Origin: Elusimicrobiota bacterium
Lineage (GTDB): Bacteria > RUG730
DNA length: 5,522 nucleotides
Direction of reading: 5' to 3'
Assembly (NCBI GenBank): GCA_031259185.1
Contig: JAIRLV010000074.1
Location: 1-5,522 of the forward strand
Position numbers and translations under genes: made by a program. Position 1 is the first letter of the stretch, and every line of letters starts with the position of its first letter. Shown piece after piece: positions 5,346-5,522 of the stretch. The notes beneath the pieces are model-generated. The model was not told the origin of the DNA. It saw only the letters and a program-made list of their open reading frames with translations, and made no database searches.

Positions 5346-5522
5346 ATGGTTCTTCCAAGACGAGTTGTCAGAGAAGAAGAGTTTTTTATCAGAAAAGCTA
5401 GATTATTTGATGAATCATTTATATCAAAAAATAGAGGAGTTTTCTATTATTATACTAAAGATTTTGAAAATAAGGTATGTAAAGTAAAATTTACAGATAA
5501 TGAAATTTCAGAGATATACAAA
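5346..5522 (+). CDS. N-terminal part of an unidentified protein (3' end outside the window)
   Basis: ATG 5346 opens a frame of 59 codons that is still open at the last base. The visible protein starts MVLPRRVVREEEFFIRKA and continues with mixed charged and aromatic residues (GVFYYYTKDFENK, VCKVKFTDNEISEIYK). It looks like a soluble, folded cytoplasmic protein. I recognise no family. There is no Shine-Dalgarno; the bases just before the ATG read TATAAT, which is too close to act as a -10 box for a transcript containing this ATG. The 38-bp gap after the membrane-protein gene holds no clear terminator, so it is probably read from the promoter at 5039. There is no other ATG, GTG or TTG in this frame back to the stop at 5286-5288. 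The frame is nevertheless open upstream through the nine-A run, so this could instead be the distal part of a frameshifted or once-fused product. Confidence 0.6.
   Translation, partial: MVLPRRVVREEEFFIRKARLFDESFISKNRGVFYYYTKDFENKVCKVKFTDNEISEIYK

Noticed and set aside
5323-5487. A 54-codon plus-strand frame starting at ATG 5323
   Set aside because: It overlaps the open frame from 5346 in another frame, has no ribosome binding site, and its translation is less protein-like than the 5346 frame, which stays open to the window end.

Overview
The window looks like part of a large, strongly AT-rich, tailed double-stranded DNA phage genome, probably a T4-like myovirus relative. By eye about a quarter of the bases are G or C. 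The main evidence is a clear gp46-type recombination nuclease subunit (SbcC/Rad50 family). Supporting signs are tightly packed genes, one very long gene of unknown function on the opposite strand, and a small single-pass membrane protein. The standard genetic code fits: TGA acts as a stop at 316-318 and TGG encodes Trp inside the gp46 gene. Nothing identifies the host, although one promoter is a near-perfect bacterial sigma70-type site. No tRNA, rRNA, CRISPR array, insertion sequence or integrase was seen.

Layout. At 1-318 (+) is the C-terminal part of an unidentified protein that begins before the window. Six bases later, at 325-2469 (+), lies the complete gp46-like gene, with ATPase motifs at both ends and a zinc hook (CPRC) in the middle of a long coiled coil. 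At 2459-4996 (-) is an 845-residue, highly charged protein of unknown function, with no Trp, one Cys, acidic linkers and repeated Arg-Arg motifs. Its N-terminus (MITFKEF) resembles the leader seen on many T4-like virion and head-core proteins. It runs convergently into the gp46 gene, and the two stop ends overlap by 11 bp. At 4997-5073 is a short divergent control region. It holds a ribosome binding site and a possible late-type promoter for the minus-strand gene, and a strong sigma70-like promoter for the plus strand. At 5074-5307 (+) is a 77-residue membrane protein. At 5346-5522 (+) is the start of a further gene that runs off the window.

How the parts may work together. The gp46 protein would act with a gp47-type nuclease in recombination-dependent replication and DNA-end processing; no gp47 can be identified here. 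The plus-strand genes look like early or middle functions, and the long minus-strand gene looks like a late structural or internal protein. That division is an inference from strand and promoter-like sequences.

The points most worth a second look are at the right end. The strong promoter is placed so that transcription should start at the ATG of the 77-residue gene, giving a leaderless mRNA. A run of nine A, in the correct phase for a -1 ribosomal slip, sits just before that gene's stop, and the -1 frame is open straight into the next gene, which has no ribosome binding site of its own. The 845-residue protein is the main undescribed element.
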